From an uncultured Christensenellaceae bacterium (GTDB lineage Bacteria; Bacillota; Clostridia; Christensenellales; Pumilibacteraceae), in the NCBI GenBank assembly GCA_910587025.1, contig CAJUKR010000021.1:1-24898 (forward strand): a DNA stretch of 24,898 nt, given 5' to 3'. The translations under genes and the position numbers were made by a program. Shown here in pieces: positions 7,777 through 16,601 of the stretch (the stretch's first letter is position 1; each line of letters opens with the position of its first letter). The notes below the pieces were generated by a model. It searched no databases, was not told the origin of the DNA, and was given only the letters and a program-made list of their open reading frames with translations.

Positions 7777-8487
7777 ATGGCAGGATGGATAGTCATACTC
7801 GCGGTCAGCGCAATACTTTATGTTTTGCTCATGGTGCTTGTTATGCCGAGGGTATTTCTCGCGAGCGGGTTTTCGGATATGCGCCCGAAAGAAGAATGCC
7901 TGAAATCTTATGTCGATTCCGACGGACGCAGTTCGGTTTTCGCTCCCGATCCCGCAATACGCAAATACATAAAACAGTACGTGCTTTCGGAAAGAAACGG
8001 ACGCAAAGTCATGGTCTGTAAGATCGATCCCGCGTTGTCGTATCTCGAGTTCGACGTCGCGGTGTTCGACGGATCGGGCGTTGCGGTCACCGTATTGCGC
8101 GTCAGAGAAATAATAGAAAACAGAGGATTCACTTCCGCTTTGGAACTGCCCGAAGAAACGGTTTATGCGTCGATAATCTTATTGCGCGCCGACGGCAGGA
8201 AATTCGCGGAAGAAAAAAGCGCGGCGAGAGTGAGCCGCGGTCGCATAGCGTTATATACCTTGGCGAGCAGTATACTGACCGTGCTCGAAATACTTTGTAT
8301 CAAGTTTTGTCTGTCCAATATGTTGGGCGGACTTTTCGTCGAAAGTTTTATGACGTCGCCCGTCGTTGTGCTCATGACGGCGGTATTGTGCGTCGTAGCG
8401 GTCGCGATCAATGTTGCATGCACGGTCGCGTATTTTGTTTATATAAACGGGAAAGGCGCGGCGCGTCCGGGGGATGATAAGCGATGA
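7777..8487 (+). CDS. Small membrane protein with three predicted helices, function unknown
   Basis: 236 residues; not a family I recognise. One helix lies near the N-terminus (about 4-23), then a soluble stretch of about 130 residues with beta-strand-like alternation, then two helices (about 155-178 and 194-222). The soluble part (KVMVCKIDPALSYLEFDV and following) has a strand pattern like the cytoplasmic N-domain of the next gene (KKYLAVGLVNLSDDTLGAV), so the two may share a small beta-sandwich domain; this is by eye only. The ATG at 7777 has GGAAAGG five bases upstream and TAAGGAG further up; a TTG at 7741 is a weaker alternative. It is the first gene after the consensus promoter and overlaps the next gene by ATGA. 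Confidence 0.8.
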   Translation: MAGWIVILAVSAILYVLLMVLVMPRVFLASGFSDMRPKEECLKSYVDSDGRSSVFAPDPAIRKYIKQYVLSERNGRKVMVCKIDPALSYLEFDVAVFDGSGVAVTVLRVREIIENRGFTSALELPEETVYASIILLRADGRKFAEEKSAARVSRGRIALYTLASSILTVLEILCIKFCLSNMLGGLFVESFMTSPVVVLMTAVLCVVAVAINVACTVAYFVYINGKGAARPGDDKR

Positions 8488-11400
8488 ACGAATTTTGCCT
8501 CGGGCGGATGATCGCCGTAAAGCGGAATAAGATAGTCGGAAAAGACGGCAAAAAATATCTTGCCGTCGGACTTGTCAATCTTTCCGACGACACGCTCGGC
8601 GCAGTCAGACTGAATGTGTCGCGTTATGACGGCGACGGCGCTTCGCTTCCGTCTCTGTCCGTTTTCGTGGGCGGACTGTCCGAAAAAAAGGATTCGGAAT
8701 TTGCGCTTTTTCCGAAGACCGAGCTCGGAGATAATTGCGAATCGTGCTCGGTTGCGATAGAGTCGGCTTCTTACGGGGATTTTACGTTCTCGGATGTCGG
8801 AGGCAAGACGGTCGCGACTTATACGGGTGACGAGCCCGCTCCGCCGAGCGGCGCGGAGCTTCTTCTCCGAACGGGCGGAAAGACGCGCTCGGTTTCCCGC
8901 AGAAGCGTAAACGTTCCGATAGCGATCGGCATAATCTCTTTTGTTATGCTCGTTGTTATAGGGTTGATCACATTTTTTCAGATAAGTTCTTTTACTGCCG
9001 CGTCCACGTCGTTTTTGCATTTCGGCGTGGAATATACTTTTTTCGGCGGCGACAAATCGGAAGGCTCGGCGATCTGTGTGACCGGTTACAGCGGTTTCGG
9101 TTCGGAGGTGTTCATACCAAAGGAGATAGAAGGACATCCGGTGACCTCGGTGGAAAGCGGCGCGTTCCGTAACGATTCACGGATAAGATCGCTTGTGATC
9201 GAAGGCAGTCCGATCGTATGCGACGGCGCTTTTGAGGGGTGCGACGCGCTTTCTTTCGTCGACCTCGGCGGTGTCGTTTCCGTAGGGAAACGTGCGTTTT
9301 CCCGCAGCGGAATCACCGAGCTAAAATCGGAAACGCTGTCCGCAGTCGGCGAAGAGGCGTTTTCTTACTGTCGGTCTTTGAAAACTGCGGAGTTTAAGTC
9401 GTCCGAAGTTTCGGGTGCGGTCGAAATAGGACGCAATGCTTTTTCGCATTGCGGATCGCTTACCGATTTTTTCGTAAGCAAAATCGCGAAATATCCGTCA
9501 GACTATTGCATTATGTCCGACTGTAAGTCGATCGGACGTCTGAAACTTTTCAATTTCAATTATTCGGCGGTCGAGTCCGGCGCCGGCGAAGGTCGCAAAC
9601 TCGGCGATCTGTTCGGTTCGACGCGCCCGTCTGTCGAACGCGTGGAAATAACGTATACCGACGGTATAACCGACGGCTTTGCCGAGGGACTGACGCTCGG
9701 GAAACTTTATGTGCGCAATATGATATCGACCGAGATCGGTAGCTATGCGTTCGCGGGTACGGGACTGCGCTCGTTGTCGCTGCCCTTCGCCGTGACTTCG
9801 GTGGGCGCGGGCGCGTTTGTCGATACAGGCATCGAATCGTTCGACATGACCGAGCTTCGGTCTATGGGTACAGATGCGTTTTCGGGATGCGGTTCGCTTC
9901 GGTCGGTGACGATTCCGTCCGCATTGAAAGAGATCCCGGACGGGGCTTTCGGCGATTGCGCCGCTCTTGCCGAGGTCGAATTCGAGGAAGGATCGCAACT
10001 GTCGTTCATAGGCGTCAACGCTTTTCGCGGTTGCGGCGCGCTCGCCGGAATAGATATTCCTTTGTCGGTGCTTGGTATATCGAACGGCGCTTTCGCGCGC
10101 TGTACGTCGCTCCGCTCTATTGTCGTGCCGTCGTCGGTCGAATATATCGGACGCGGGGTGTTGGCGGGATGTACCTCTCTCGAGGCGTACGCCGGACGTC
10201 TGCCTTTTGACGGCGAGCGTTTCGGGTATTATTTTACGTCGGGCAACTCTTACGATAACGGAGCAGTTCCGTCGTCGCTGAAAAAAGTGACGGTAATGTC
10301 GGCGTATGAGATAGCCGAGCGTATGTTTTACGGTTGCGGCGGTATCGAAACCGTTATATTGCCGTCGACGATCTTGACCGTGGGCGACAGAGCCTTTTGG
10401 GGTATGACCTCGCTGACTTCGCTCGAGTTGCCGTACGGTATGACGGGGATAGGTATGCGCGCTTTCGGCAAATGTACGAGCCTTTCTTCATTGACCGTTC
10501 CCGACAGCGTTACGGAGATCGGAGAGGAAGCATTGTACGGTTGTTTGGCGCTCGAAGAACTTTCCGTGCCGTTTGTGGGAAATTCCATCGATGGCGGCGG
10601 AAGCATGAACTGGTTTTTCGACAGTTACGACTCGGGCGCGTCCGGCGTTCCGTCGAATCTTAAAAAAATATCGGTCACGGAGTCGCATACGATAACGGAA
10701 AACTCGTTTGCGGGTGCGACTTACGTGGAGGAGATCTCGCTCGGGAGCGGCGTCATGATCATCGAAAGCCGCGCGTTTTCGAATTGTACCAGTCTCGGAA
10801 AAATAGTTTTGCCGAATTCGCTGATCTCGATAGGAAACAATGCGTTTGACAGATGTTTTTCGCTTTACGAGGTTTATAATCTGAGCAAATTGTCGCTTCT
10901 GGGCAAAATAGAAGCGGGAAGCACCGAGTACGGCGGGGTGGCTTATTATGCGCTCGCTGTCACGGACGGCATTCCCGACGGCGACTTGACGGAATATGTG
11001 AATATCGGCGATTTCGAATTTGCGCACGTAGGGGATAAGTGGGTTCTTCGCGCGTATAACGGAAAAGAATCGTCGCTTGTGTTCGGTTCGTTCGTTTATA
11101 ACGGATCGGTTTTCGATTACGACATCGGCGGCGGCGTTTTCGACAGTGAAAGCGGCGTGGAGTCCGTCACGTTCGGCATAAACGTTTCGCGTATATGTTC
11201 GTACGCGTTTTACGGATGCAATAATCTTCGTTATGTCGAATTGCCCGAAAGTTTTACGGAGAGTTCGATCGGAAACAATGCGTTCGAGAATTGCACGGCT
11301 ATCTTCGAAGTATATAACCGCGGCTCGGTTAGGGTGCAGGCAGGCGTTTACGACGATGTCGGTCTCGGGCGGTATTCAGTCGCCGTATATTCTTCCGCGG

Positions 11401-12011
11401 CGGATAAACCGAAAACGGCGGAACTTGACGGCTTTGTTTTCAAGCATGCGGGAGACGCGTGGTATCTCGTGTCGTATAACGGAAACGGCGGCGGGATCGT
11501 GCGTTTGCCTTCGTCGTTCGCTTCTGCGGACGGACGGATCGAATCGTATTCGTTGCGTCCGTATATCATGAACAAGGTTGCCGTCGACGGCGTCGTCGTG
11601 CCGAAGTCGGTCGAAAATCTGAGTTATAATTCGCTTCTGACTCGAGATTACGTTACGCCGACGGTGTATTACGAAGGGAACGAAACCGAGTGGAACGATA
11701 CTTTGGGCGGTAATTGGTATTACGGCTCGGTGTATTTGTATACCGAAGGTTGCGTGCATGTTCGCGGATACTGGACGTATGAAAACGGAAAAGTTACGAC
11801 CGTTGTGAAGCCGGTGAACGGCGCGACGGTTTCGGAAAAAGAACCGACTTGCACGGAGAGCGGGTCGGGCGTGCTTATATGCGACGACTGCGGTTTCGAA
11901 AAGAGCGTAACCGTTCCCGCGCTCGGGCACGATTACAAGGACGGCGTGTGCACACGTTGCGGCGTTTTTGCGGACGGTAAGGGCGGAGAGAACCATGCCG
12001 AAACACATTGA
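8484..12011 (+). CDS. Membrane-anchored BspA-type leucine-rich repeat surface protein
   Basis: 1175 residues. Residues 1-142 form a soluble domain without signal peptide, followed by basic residues (KTRSVSRRS) and one helix at about 145-168, so the N-domain should be cytoplasmic and the rest outside. About 20 repeats of the LRR_5 type follow, each with the pattern (G/N/R)AF..C..L..(I/V).(L/I)P (for example DAFSGCGSLRSVTIP). BspA-type repeats are known as adhesion or ligand-binding surfaces. The C-terminus (about 1122-1160) has paired cysteines CDDC and CTRC around ALGHDYKDGV, a tail seen in many clostridial surface proteins. A cytoplasmic N-domain on a repeat protein is unusual and suggests signalling or docking to the inner-face ATPases. 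It overlaps the next gene by 17 bases. Ligand unknown. Confidence 0.9.
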   Translation: MNEFCLGRMIAVKRNKIVGKDGKKYLAVGLVNLSDDTLGAVRLNVSRYDGDGASLPSLSVFVGGLSEKKDSEFALFPKTELGDNCESCSVAIESASYGDFTFSDVGGKTVATYTGDEPAPPSGAELLLRTGGKTRSVSRRSVNVPIAIGIISFVMLVVIGLITFFQISSFTAASTSFLHFGVEYTFFGGDKSEGSAICVTGYSGFGSEVFIPKEIEGHPVTSVESGAFRNDSRIRSLVIEGSPIVCDGAFEGCDALSFVDLGGVVSVGKRAFSRSGITELKSETLSAVGEEAFSYCRSLKTAEFKSSEVSGAVEIGRNAFSHCGSLTDFFVSKIAKYPSDYCIMSDCKSIGRLKLFNFNYSAVESGAGEGRKLGDLFGSTRPSVERVEITYTDGITDGFAEGLTLGKLYVRNMISTEIGSYAFAGTGLRSLSLPFAVTSVGAGAFVDTGIESFDMTELRSMGTDAFSGCGSLRSVTIPSALKEIPDGAFGDCAALAEVEFEEGSQLSFIGVNAFRGCGALAGIDIPLSVLGISNGAFARCTSLRSIVVPSSVEYIGRGVLAGCTSLEAYAGRLPFDGERFGYYFTSGNSYDNGAVPSSLKKVTVMSAYEIAERMFYGCGGIETVILPSTILTVGDRAFWGMTSLTSLELPYGMTGIGMRAFGKCTSLSSLTVPDSVTEIGEEALYGCLALEELSVPFVGNSIDGGGSMNWFFDSYDSGASGVPSNLKKISVTESHTITENSFAGATYVEEISLGSGVMIIESRAFSNCTSLGKIVLPNSLISIGNNAFDRCFSLYEVYNLSKLSLLGKIEAGSTEYGGVAYYALAVTDGIPDGDLTEYVNIGDFEFAHVGDKWVLRAYNGKESSLVFGSFVYNGSVFDYDIGGGVFDSESGVESVTFGINVSRICSYAFYGCNNLRYVELPESFTESSIGNNAFENCTAIFEVYNRGSVRVQAGVYDDVGLGRYSVAVYSSAADKPKTAELDGFVFKHAGDAWYLVSYNGNGGGIVRLPSSFASADGRIESYSLRPYIMNKVAVDGVVVPKSVENLSYNSLLTRDYVTPTVYYEGNETEWNDTLGGNWYYGSVYLYTEGCVHVRGYWTYENGKVTTVVKPVNGATVSEKEPTCTESGSGVLICDDCGFEKSVTVPALGHDYKDGVCTRCGVFADGKGGENHAETH

Positions 12012-15000
12012 TATCATCCGAAAGCTTACCGAAGCGCAAAAGCTCGGACTTGCCGCCGACTTGCGCAGACTGTCCGATCCCGCGCTTGCCGAGCTCGGTG
12101 TTCCGCATACGGATATCGCTCGGCTCGAAGACTACTTTTCGGCAGGCGATATTGAACTGCCCGCGCCGGAAAGCAGTGTCAATTCGTGGAATACCGAGCT
12201 TATGGCTCGTATTGCCGAGGAAGCGACCTGCCGCGCGCTTGCCGACGGCAAAAACTTTGTTATAGCGCCCGATTTGCGCGTTCGTCCGGATATCGATGCG
12301 TCGGGGACGAGCGAGGATCCCGAGCTTTGCGGTCGAGCCTGCGCGGCATATCTCGGCGGAATATCGTCGGCGGGCGGCATAGGTTGTTTTTCGGATTATG
12401 CGGTGCATTCTTCGGAAGCGGCGGCGCTCGATATCGAGCCCGATAAGCGATCGCTTGCAGAGTATGTTCTCGAGCCGCTTCGCGTTGCGGCGGAAAACGC
12501 CGACTTCGGTTACGTTGCTTCGTCTTCGCCTATGCTTAAGGGCGGATATGCAGAGATAAATTCCGCGTTTGTGCCGACGCTTCTTCCGAAAGCGGCGGGA
12601 AACAAGACGTTAGTCCGTTTGGACGCGGCTCCGTCCGATACCGTGCGGTGCGTAACAGGCGGATCGCTTTGTATAGGCGGATCGGCGCAAGCGCTGTTTT
12701 CGGCGCTTGATAATTATCGCAAATCGTCCGTTGGCGCGGACGGCGCCGTCTGCTCTCCGAATGGCGCGGATATCGATTCGGGCGGATCGGTCTTAAGCGA
12801 CGAGAGCCTCGACGAAGCGGTAGACAGAGTTCTCGACCTTGCTTTTAAGTGCGCGGAAAAAGAAGCGCGGCAATCGCGGTTTGACGCGTCGGCTTTGGCG
12901 TCGGACGCCGCGGAGCAATCGACGGTGATGCTCAAAAACGACGGCGCTTTGCCGTACGCTTCGCGCTCCGTCGCGATAATAGGTCCGTGCGAGCTGTTGC
13001 CCGATCTTCGTGAGTCTGCGTCGCGCGGCAATCTCAACGGCGTAAAATTCGAGTTTGCGGAGGGGTATTCGCTTTCGTCCGATACGGATATGGACGTTTG
13101 CGAGGCTCTCGACGTCGCGGGTCGCGCGGACGGGATTGTAGTCCTGCTCGGCAGCGGAGAAGAAAGGCGCGGGGAAAGATCGGTATTGCCGGCGAATCGG
13201 GTCGCGATCGTCCGAAAACTCGCCGAAACGAACAAGAAAGTGACGGCGGTAGTCGTCGGCTCGTCATTGCCGGATATGAGCTTCGACGTGAATGTGAACG
13301 CGGTATTGTTTGTCCCGCGCACCGGCGCGCGTCGCGGCGAAGCGTTGCTGAATATAATAACGGGACGCGTTTCTCCGTCGGGAAGATTGGCGTTTTCGGG
13401 ATACTACGACGCGGACGAATACTTCGGGTATCTGAAAAGAAATCGCAACGCCGGCATAAGAAAGGTCGGTTCGTTTGCGGGGTACAGGTATTACGATTTG
13501 TCCGGCGACGGAGTGAAATATCCGTTCGGTCACGGATTGACGTATTCGGAGTTCGAGTACTCGGGTCTGAAAGCCGAGCACGGCGAGATATCTTTTACTG
13601 TCGCCAACGTCGGAAAAATAACGGCGAGCGAGGTGGCGCAGGTATATATAGGCAAACCGCATTCGGCGCTTGTGCGGCCGAAAAAAATCTTGAAAGGTTT
13701 TGCGAAAGTTCGGCTTCGACCGGGTGAAAAGACCGTTGTTACTATAAGACCGAAACCGAACGACCTGGCGGTTTTCGATTCGGAAACATCGGAAATGAGA
13801 GTGGAACACGGCGAATATACCGTATATGTAGGAGCGTCGGTCGCGGATATAAAACTTACTGCCGAAATAGCAGTGCGCGGAGAGTTGCTCGAAAAGGATA
13901 AAAAAACAATGTCGTCATACATAAAAAACAAATCGGATACGGACAAGCGCGGTGGGCTGACTTACCGCGCGCCCGACGTGCGGCGGACGCCCGCGGGCGT
14001 GTTTGCCATAATCATGTCCGTGGTTTCTCTGATCTGCGATCTTGTATATCTCGCCGTCGGGATCGTATCCGAGGTCGAGCAATGGAAGGATCGCCCTTTC
14101 GCGCCCGGTTCGTCGATGTTTGCGGTAAACATAGTCGTGCTCGTACTGTTGAACGTCTTGTTTATCGCGTCGGTCGTCGCCGTAGTTATAACGAAAACAA
14201 AAGCGGACAAACGCGCCGCCGAAGCCGAACGCATTGCCGTCACGCGCGATTCATGGGACGTTACCGAGCTTGACGGCGAAGTTTCGATCGGAGAATTGTT
14301 TGTGGACGACGAAGTTCCTTCGGTTTCGGAGAAATTTGACGAACGGGAAAATGACGTACGGATAAGGTTCGACAAGTCGGTCGATTTAGGTTCGCTCGCG
14401 ACGAAACTGTCCGAGCATATGCGCGACTGCGGCGTGACTGCGGACGCTTCGGCTTCCCGACGCGTACTGTCTGCGTTATCGTCGTCGAAACTCGTTGTAT
14501 TCAGAATGAAAGAGGACTCGATCGCCCCTTTTCTTTCGTCACTCGTTTCGTTCTTCGGCTGTATGTATTTCGGCTCGGAAGGGAACGCGACGGACGTTAT
14601 TCCCGCCATGGAAGCGGCGTCGGTATATCCGCATAACGTATGTTTCTCATCGCTTACCGGCGTCGGCGCGGAAGCTCTCGACGCGTATTACGCGCCTTTT
14701 ATGCGGCATTTCGCAGGCGGAGCGCGGAAAGCGTCCGCGGTGATCGGCGGACAAAAATACGATATTCCCGCAAACATATGGTTCATATGCGGACTGTCGG
14801 GCGAAACCGATCGCATGTCGCTTCGTATCGCGGACGCGGCGGCGACGGTCGATCTCGACGTCGGACTTAACGGTCGCGCGGGAACGGTAAACCCGTTTGT
14901 CGGCGTGGGCTACGAGCAGTTCGTAACTCTCGGAGATATGAGCGCGGGGCGATTGGATTTCGACGAAAACAAATGGAAAAAGCTGGATAGGATAATCGCT

Positions 15001-15279
15001 CTTGTCTCGTCGCGACGCGAATACCGCATAGGCAATAAGCTGTGGCGGAGCATGGAAAGATACATAGCGGTGTTGACGGAATGCGGCGCGGGCGGAACGG
15101 AAGCGCTCGATACAATGATCGCGGACAGACTTATTCACGGCATGGCGCTTCGCGTTTCGGGTAAGTTTTCCGCGGACGACGGAAGTTTTCTGAGGGAGAT
15201 CGAATCGGTGCTCGGAGAAGATAATATACCCGCATGCCGTAGAACGCTCAAGCGGTTCGGTTTGCCCGATATCGTGTGA
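11995..15279 (+). CDS. Degenerate GH3 glycosidase-like protein with membrane hairpin and C-terminal pseudo-AAA domain
   Basis: 1094 residues from the ATG at 11995 (GGAG six bases upstream). Residues 1-640 follow the glycoside hydrolase family 3 plan: a barrel-like part, the second domain beginning STVMLKNDGALPY (about 309-321), YPFGHGLTYSEF (about 509-520) and an Fn3-like domain (VAQVYIGKP...LRPGEKTVV). The catalytic parts are eroded: the KHF motif reads SDY and the SDWG nucleophile motif reads RLDAA, so activity is doubtful. Two helices (about 668-690 and 709-733) form a hairpin. Residues 787-1094 align with the neighbouring McrB-like ATPases (PANIWF, GNKLW, TEALD) but lack Walker A and B. 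With no signal peptide, both soluble parts are predicted inside the cell. I infer a non-catalytic scaffold or sugar sensor for the ATPase complex. The GH3 relationship is firm, loss of activity likely, role unknown. Confidence 0.82.
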   Translation: MPKHIDIIRKLTEAQKLGLAADLRRLSDPALAELGVPHTDIARLEDYFSAGDIELPAPESSVNSWNTELMARIAEEATCRALADGKNFVIAPDLRVRPDIDASGTSEDPELCGRACAAYLGGISSAGGIGCFSDYAVHSSEAAALDIEPDKRSLAEYVLEPLRVAAENADFGYVASSSPMLKGGYAEINSAFVPTLLPKAAGNKTLVRLDAAPSDTVRCVTGGSLCIGGSAQALFSALDNYRKSSVGADGAVCSPNGADIDSGGSVLSDESLDEAVDRVLDLAFKCAEKEARQSRFDASALASDAAEQSTVMLKNDGALPYASRSVAIIGPCELLPDLRESASRGNLNGVKFEFAEGYSLSSDTDMDVCEALDVAGRADGIVVLLGSGEERRGERSVLPANRVAIVRKLAETNKKVTAVVVGSSLPDMSFDVNVNAVLFVPRTGARRGEALLNIITGRVSPSGRLAFSGYYDADEYFGYLKRNRNAGIRKVGSFAGYRYYDLSGDGVKYPFGHGLTYSEFEYSGLKAEHGEISFTVANVGKITASEVAQVYIGKPHSALVRPKKILKGFAKVRLRPGEKTVVTIRPKPNDLAVFDSETSEMRVEHGEYTVYVGASVADIKLTAEIAVRGELLEKDKKTMSSYIKNKSDTDKRGGLTYRAPDVRRTPAGVFAIIMSVVSLICDLVYLAVGIVSEVEQWKDRPFAPGSSMFAVNIVVLVLLNVLFIASVVAVVITKTKADKRAAEAERIAVTRDSWDVTELDGEVSIGELFVDDEVPSVSEKFDERENDVRIRFDKSVDLGSLATKLSEHMRDCGVTADASASRRVLSALSSSKLVVFRMKEDSIAPFLSSLVSFFGCMYFGSEGNATDVIPAMEAASVYPHNVCFSSLTGVGAEALDAYYAPFMRHFAGGARKASAVIGGQKYDIPANIWFICGLSGETDRMSLRIADAAATVDLDVGLNGRAGTVNPFVGVGYEQFVTLGDMSAGRLDFDENKWKKLDRIIALVSSRREYRIGNKLWRSMERYIAVLTECGAGGTEALDTMIADRLIHGMALRVSGKFSADDGSFLREIESVLGEDNIPACRRTLKRFGLPDIV

Positions 15280-15282
15280 CGC

Positions 15283-15290
15283 AAAGGAGG
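15283..15290 (+). promoter_or_regulatory. Near-perfect Shine-Dalgarno of ATPase A
   Basis: AAAGGAGG four bases before the ATG at 15295, by far the strongest ribosome site in the operon. The other genes here have partial sites or overlap starts, so ATPase A may be made in excess over its neighbours. Confidence 0.8.
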
Positions 15291-15294
15291 TAAC

Positions 15295-16578
15295 ATGACT
15301 TTTCTCGATATAATAACTTCGGGATACGCTATCGCCGTTTACGCAATTATCCTCATCGCGATCATTGCGCTTATTGTCGTGTTTACCATGATTGGCGAGT
15401 CGCGCAGATCCGCGGGCAAAGAGGGAAAAAGCGTAGTTACGGAGCATGTAGCGAGCGAGAAAGGTGAACAGACAAAGCCGTCGAAGAAGGGCGGAGCGAG
15501 CCGTTTCGGCGCGCTCGGCGATATAGACAAGCAGAAAGACAAGTACATAAAGAACGATTATGCGGAAGATATAAATCTCGCAACGTTTTGCGACGACTTC
15601 AGGAATTTCGCGGCAAGCCTTCCCACGCCGTTGTATTACGATATAGCGGATATACGTCGGTTTGTTGCGGGACTGGGAGTGTCGCATATACTCATACTTC
15701 AGGGAATGTCCGGAACGGGTAAGACGTCGCTTGCTTACGCGTTCGGCGAGTTCGTGGGCAATACGTCCACTGTTATACCCGTACAGCCCATGTGGAAGGA
15801 GAGAACCGACTTGCTCGGATATTACAACGAGTTTACGAAGCGGTTCAACGAAACGACGTTGCTCTGTACGATGTACAAAGCGAACTACAGTAAGGATATG
15901 TACATAACGGTATTGGACGAGATGAATATAGCGCGAGTAGAGTATTATTTCGCGGAGTTTCTTTCGATGCTGGAGTTGCCGAAAGCGGAAGAGAGGTATC
16001 TGGACGTAGTGAGCGACAGATGGGAGAGCGACCCGAAGCAGTTTAGAGAGGGGAAGATAAGATTACCCGAAAACATGTGGTTTGTCGGGACGGCTAACAA
16101 CGACGATTCTACGTTTGCCATATCGGACAAAGTATACGACAGAGCGATGGTATTGAACCTGGACAATAAAGCCGAGCCGTTTGTGGGAACGGGAGCGGGA
16201 AGGGTGCGTATAAGCGCGGAGAAGTTTTACGAGCTGACGAAGGAAGCGGAGAAGGAGTACGGTCTGACGAGCCGTAACCGTCGACGTTTGGAGGCGTTGG
16301 ACGGATATATGACGGAGCACTTTCATATAACGTTCGGGAACAGGATAATGAAGCAGATAACGACGTACATACCGATATACGTAGCGTGCGGAGGGGAAGA
16401 GACGGAAGCGTTGGACGACATACTGTCGAAGAAAGTGTTGAGGAAATTGGAGATGCAGAATCCAGTATACGTAAGGAACAATGCGGAAGGGTTTTGCGCA
16501 TACTTGGACGAAAGTTTCGGAGAGAACGGTATGCCGTTATGCAAAGCGTTCATACGCAGACTGGAAAAGAACGCCTGA
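15295..16578 (+). CDS. Membrane-anchored McrB-like AAA ATPase, copy A
   Basis: 427 residues. One N-terminal helix (about 11-35) is followed by basic residues, so the ATPase should face the cytoplasm. Walker A is GMSGTGKTS (about 137-145), Walker B is VLDEMN (about 206-211) followed by IARVEYYFAEFLSMLE, a very McrB-like stretch, and the sensor region reads VGTANNDDS (near 266) where McrB has its MNTAD motif. This is the dynein-related AAA_5/McrB branch; whether it uses GTP or ATP cannot be told. From Lys-Ser at about residue 45 to beyond the stop, the DNA is near-identical to copy B, while the anchor differs. It is followed directly by the DUF2357 gene, matching the McrB-McrC order, but membrane anchoring and the missing nuclease argue against a classic restriction role. 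Confidence 0.9.
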   Translation: MTFLDIITSGYAIAVYAIILIAIIALIVVFTMIGESRRSAGKEGKSVVTEHVASEKGEQTKPSKKGGASRFGALGDIDKQKDKYIKNDYAEDINLATFCDDFRNFAASLPTPLYYDIADIRRFVAGLGVSHILILQGMSGTGKTSLAYAFGEFVGNTSTVIPVQPMWKERTDLLGYYNEFTKRFNETTLLCTMYKANYSKDMYITVLDEMNIARVEYYFAEFLSMLELPKAEERYLDVVSDRWESDPKQFREGKIRLPENMWFVGTANNDDSTFAISDKVYDRAMVLNLDNKAEPFVGTGAGRVRISAEKFYELTKEAEKEYGLTSRNRRRLEALDGYMTEHFHITFGNRIMKQITTYIPIYVACGGEETEALDDILSKKVLRKLEMQNPVYVRNNAEGFCAYLDESFGENGMPLCKAFIRRLEKNA

Positions 16579-16596
16579 CCGTTTCGGAGTGAGGAC
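15426..16596 (+). repeat. 1171-base direct repeat, copy A (ATPase core plus ribosome site)
   Basis: Aligns without gaps to 18625-19795 at a constant offset of 3199. The only differences I found are the two bases after the stop codon (CC here, TT there). The left edge is exactly at the junction between the membrane anchor and the cytoplasmic domain; the right edge lies 18 bases past the stop, after GTTTCGGAGTGAGGAC, which carries the ribosome site of the next gene. There are no terminal inverted repeats or transposase, so this is a duplicated or converted gene segment, not an insertion sequence. Confidence 0.95.
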
Positions 16597-16601
16597 GACA
16601 G

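Noticed and set aside
11995..13890. Active beta-glucosidase
   Set aside because: The overall GH3 plan is present, but the KHF, GRNFE and SDWG motifs are degraded and there is no export signal.
15426..16596. Repeat as an insertion sequence or transposon
   Set aside because: No transposase, no terminal inverted repeats and no target-site duplication seen; the repeat ends fall at a protein domain junction and just past a stop codon.
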